Shown here piece by piece: positions 24,469-24,773 of a stretch of DNA of 24,773 nucleotides (position 1 is the first letter of the stretch; the number at the start of each line of letters is the position of its first letter). This DNA is from JAZTZP01 sp045637525 (GTDB lineage Bacteria > Bacillota > Clostridia > UBA1381). The notes under the pieces were generated by a model. That model made no database searches, was not told the DNA's origin, and saw only the letters and a program-made list of their open reading frames with translations. A program made the translations under genes and the position numbers. The stretch lies in NCBI GenBank assembly GCA_045637525.1, contig JAZTZP010000082.1, positions 1 through 24,773 of the forward strand. Reading direction: 5' to 3'.

Positions 24469-24773
24469 TAAATTATAGTTTATAGGCGTTCGCCTCTAAA
24501 CTATAATAGTGAAATATTTTGCTTTCAGCAAAATGTGAAATTCAGACTTGGTCTGAGTGAAATCCATGCAAAGCATGGGTGAAACCTGTCGCTATCCGAC
24601 ACGTTTCGGTAGAAATTGCAAGCAATTTCTGGATTTAAATTTCAGAAAATCGTTTGTCGATTTTCTTTCCATAACTTGCGGCGAATTCGCCGCAAATTTC
24701 ACTCGCATTTATGCGAATTTCACCCAACCATATGGTTGGATTTCACTTTTTGCCTGTGGCAAAAAATTTCACT
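24469..24773. mobile_element. Hairpin array C (copy of B type, cut by the window edge)
   Basis: This sequence is colinear with array B from its left end to the last ATTTCAC linker, where the window stops. The linkers GTGAAAT and ATTTCAC and the core spacers GTTTCGGT and TTCCATAAC are kept (one left linker reads GTGAAAC). The left end differs: TTATAGTTTA and TAAACTATAA flank a new inner stem AGGCG-TT-CGCCT. Several stems differ from B by paired, compensating changes, listed under findings. One hairpin (CTGTCGC-TAT-CCGACAC) has two unpaired changes. It has no ORF of its own. The right end and its TA flank are outside the window. Confidence 0.85.

Overview
The window looks like the chromosome of an anaerobic, low-to-moderate G+C Bacillota of class Clostridia. 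The support is consensus sigma-A promoters, strong AGGAGG-type ribosome sites, a SipL-type endospore coat gene, the cysE-cysS-mrnC gene order, a split (two-subunit) transketolase, and large secreted papain-like and LamG/Ig-like proteins. Genus cannot be read from the sequence. All genes except sipL lie on the minus strand.

Layout by region: (1) 1-5226: an operon from a perfect TTGACA-17-TATAAT promoter with a secreted C1A protease, an NTP_transf_5-type protein, a metallophosphoesterase and a PHP-domain phosphoesterase cut by the window edge. (2) 5266-5300: a solo 35-bp palindrome that supplies the cysK stop codon. (3) 5291-7649: a pepV-like dipeptidase and cysK. (4) 7666-7982: hairpin array A. 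(5) 7980-14323: secreted multidomain proteins with LamG-like and Ig-like domains, including a small downstream ORF that may have been split off by a 2-base frameshift. (6) 14347-14684: hairpin array B. (7) 14741-19663: a cysE-cysS-mrnC-transketolase N/C-membrane protein operon, bounded by a promoter and a terminator. (8) 19705-21313: sipL on the plus strand with a sigma-E-like promoter, ending at a bidirectional terminator shared with valS. (9) 21389-24334: a small membrane protein and valS from a perfect consensus promoter. (10) 24469-24773: hairpin array C, cut by the window edge.

The housekeeping genes link cysteine supply (cysE, cysK), cysteine charging (cysS) and pentose-phosphate flux. 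Neither cysE-cysS nor valS has room for a T-box leader.

The most notable content is not coding. Three intergenic elements of about 320-340 bp (A, B, C), plus one solo end (D), belong to one family that I do not recognise by name. Complete copies A and B start and end with TAAATTATAG-type terminal palindromes and hold ten internal hairpins. Four copies of a short linker lie on the left and four reverse-complement copies on the right, with a conserved asymmetric core between. A and B share this skeleton in opposite orientation although their stems and linkers differ completely. B and C share sequence, and compensatory base-pair changes keep the stems intact. This points to selection on, or maintenance of, folded DNA or RNA in a probable non-autonomous mobile element.
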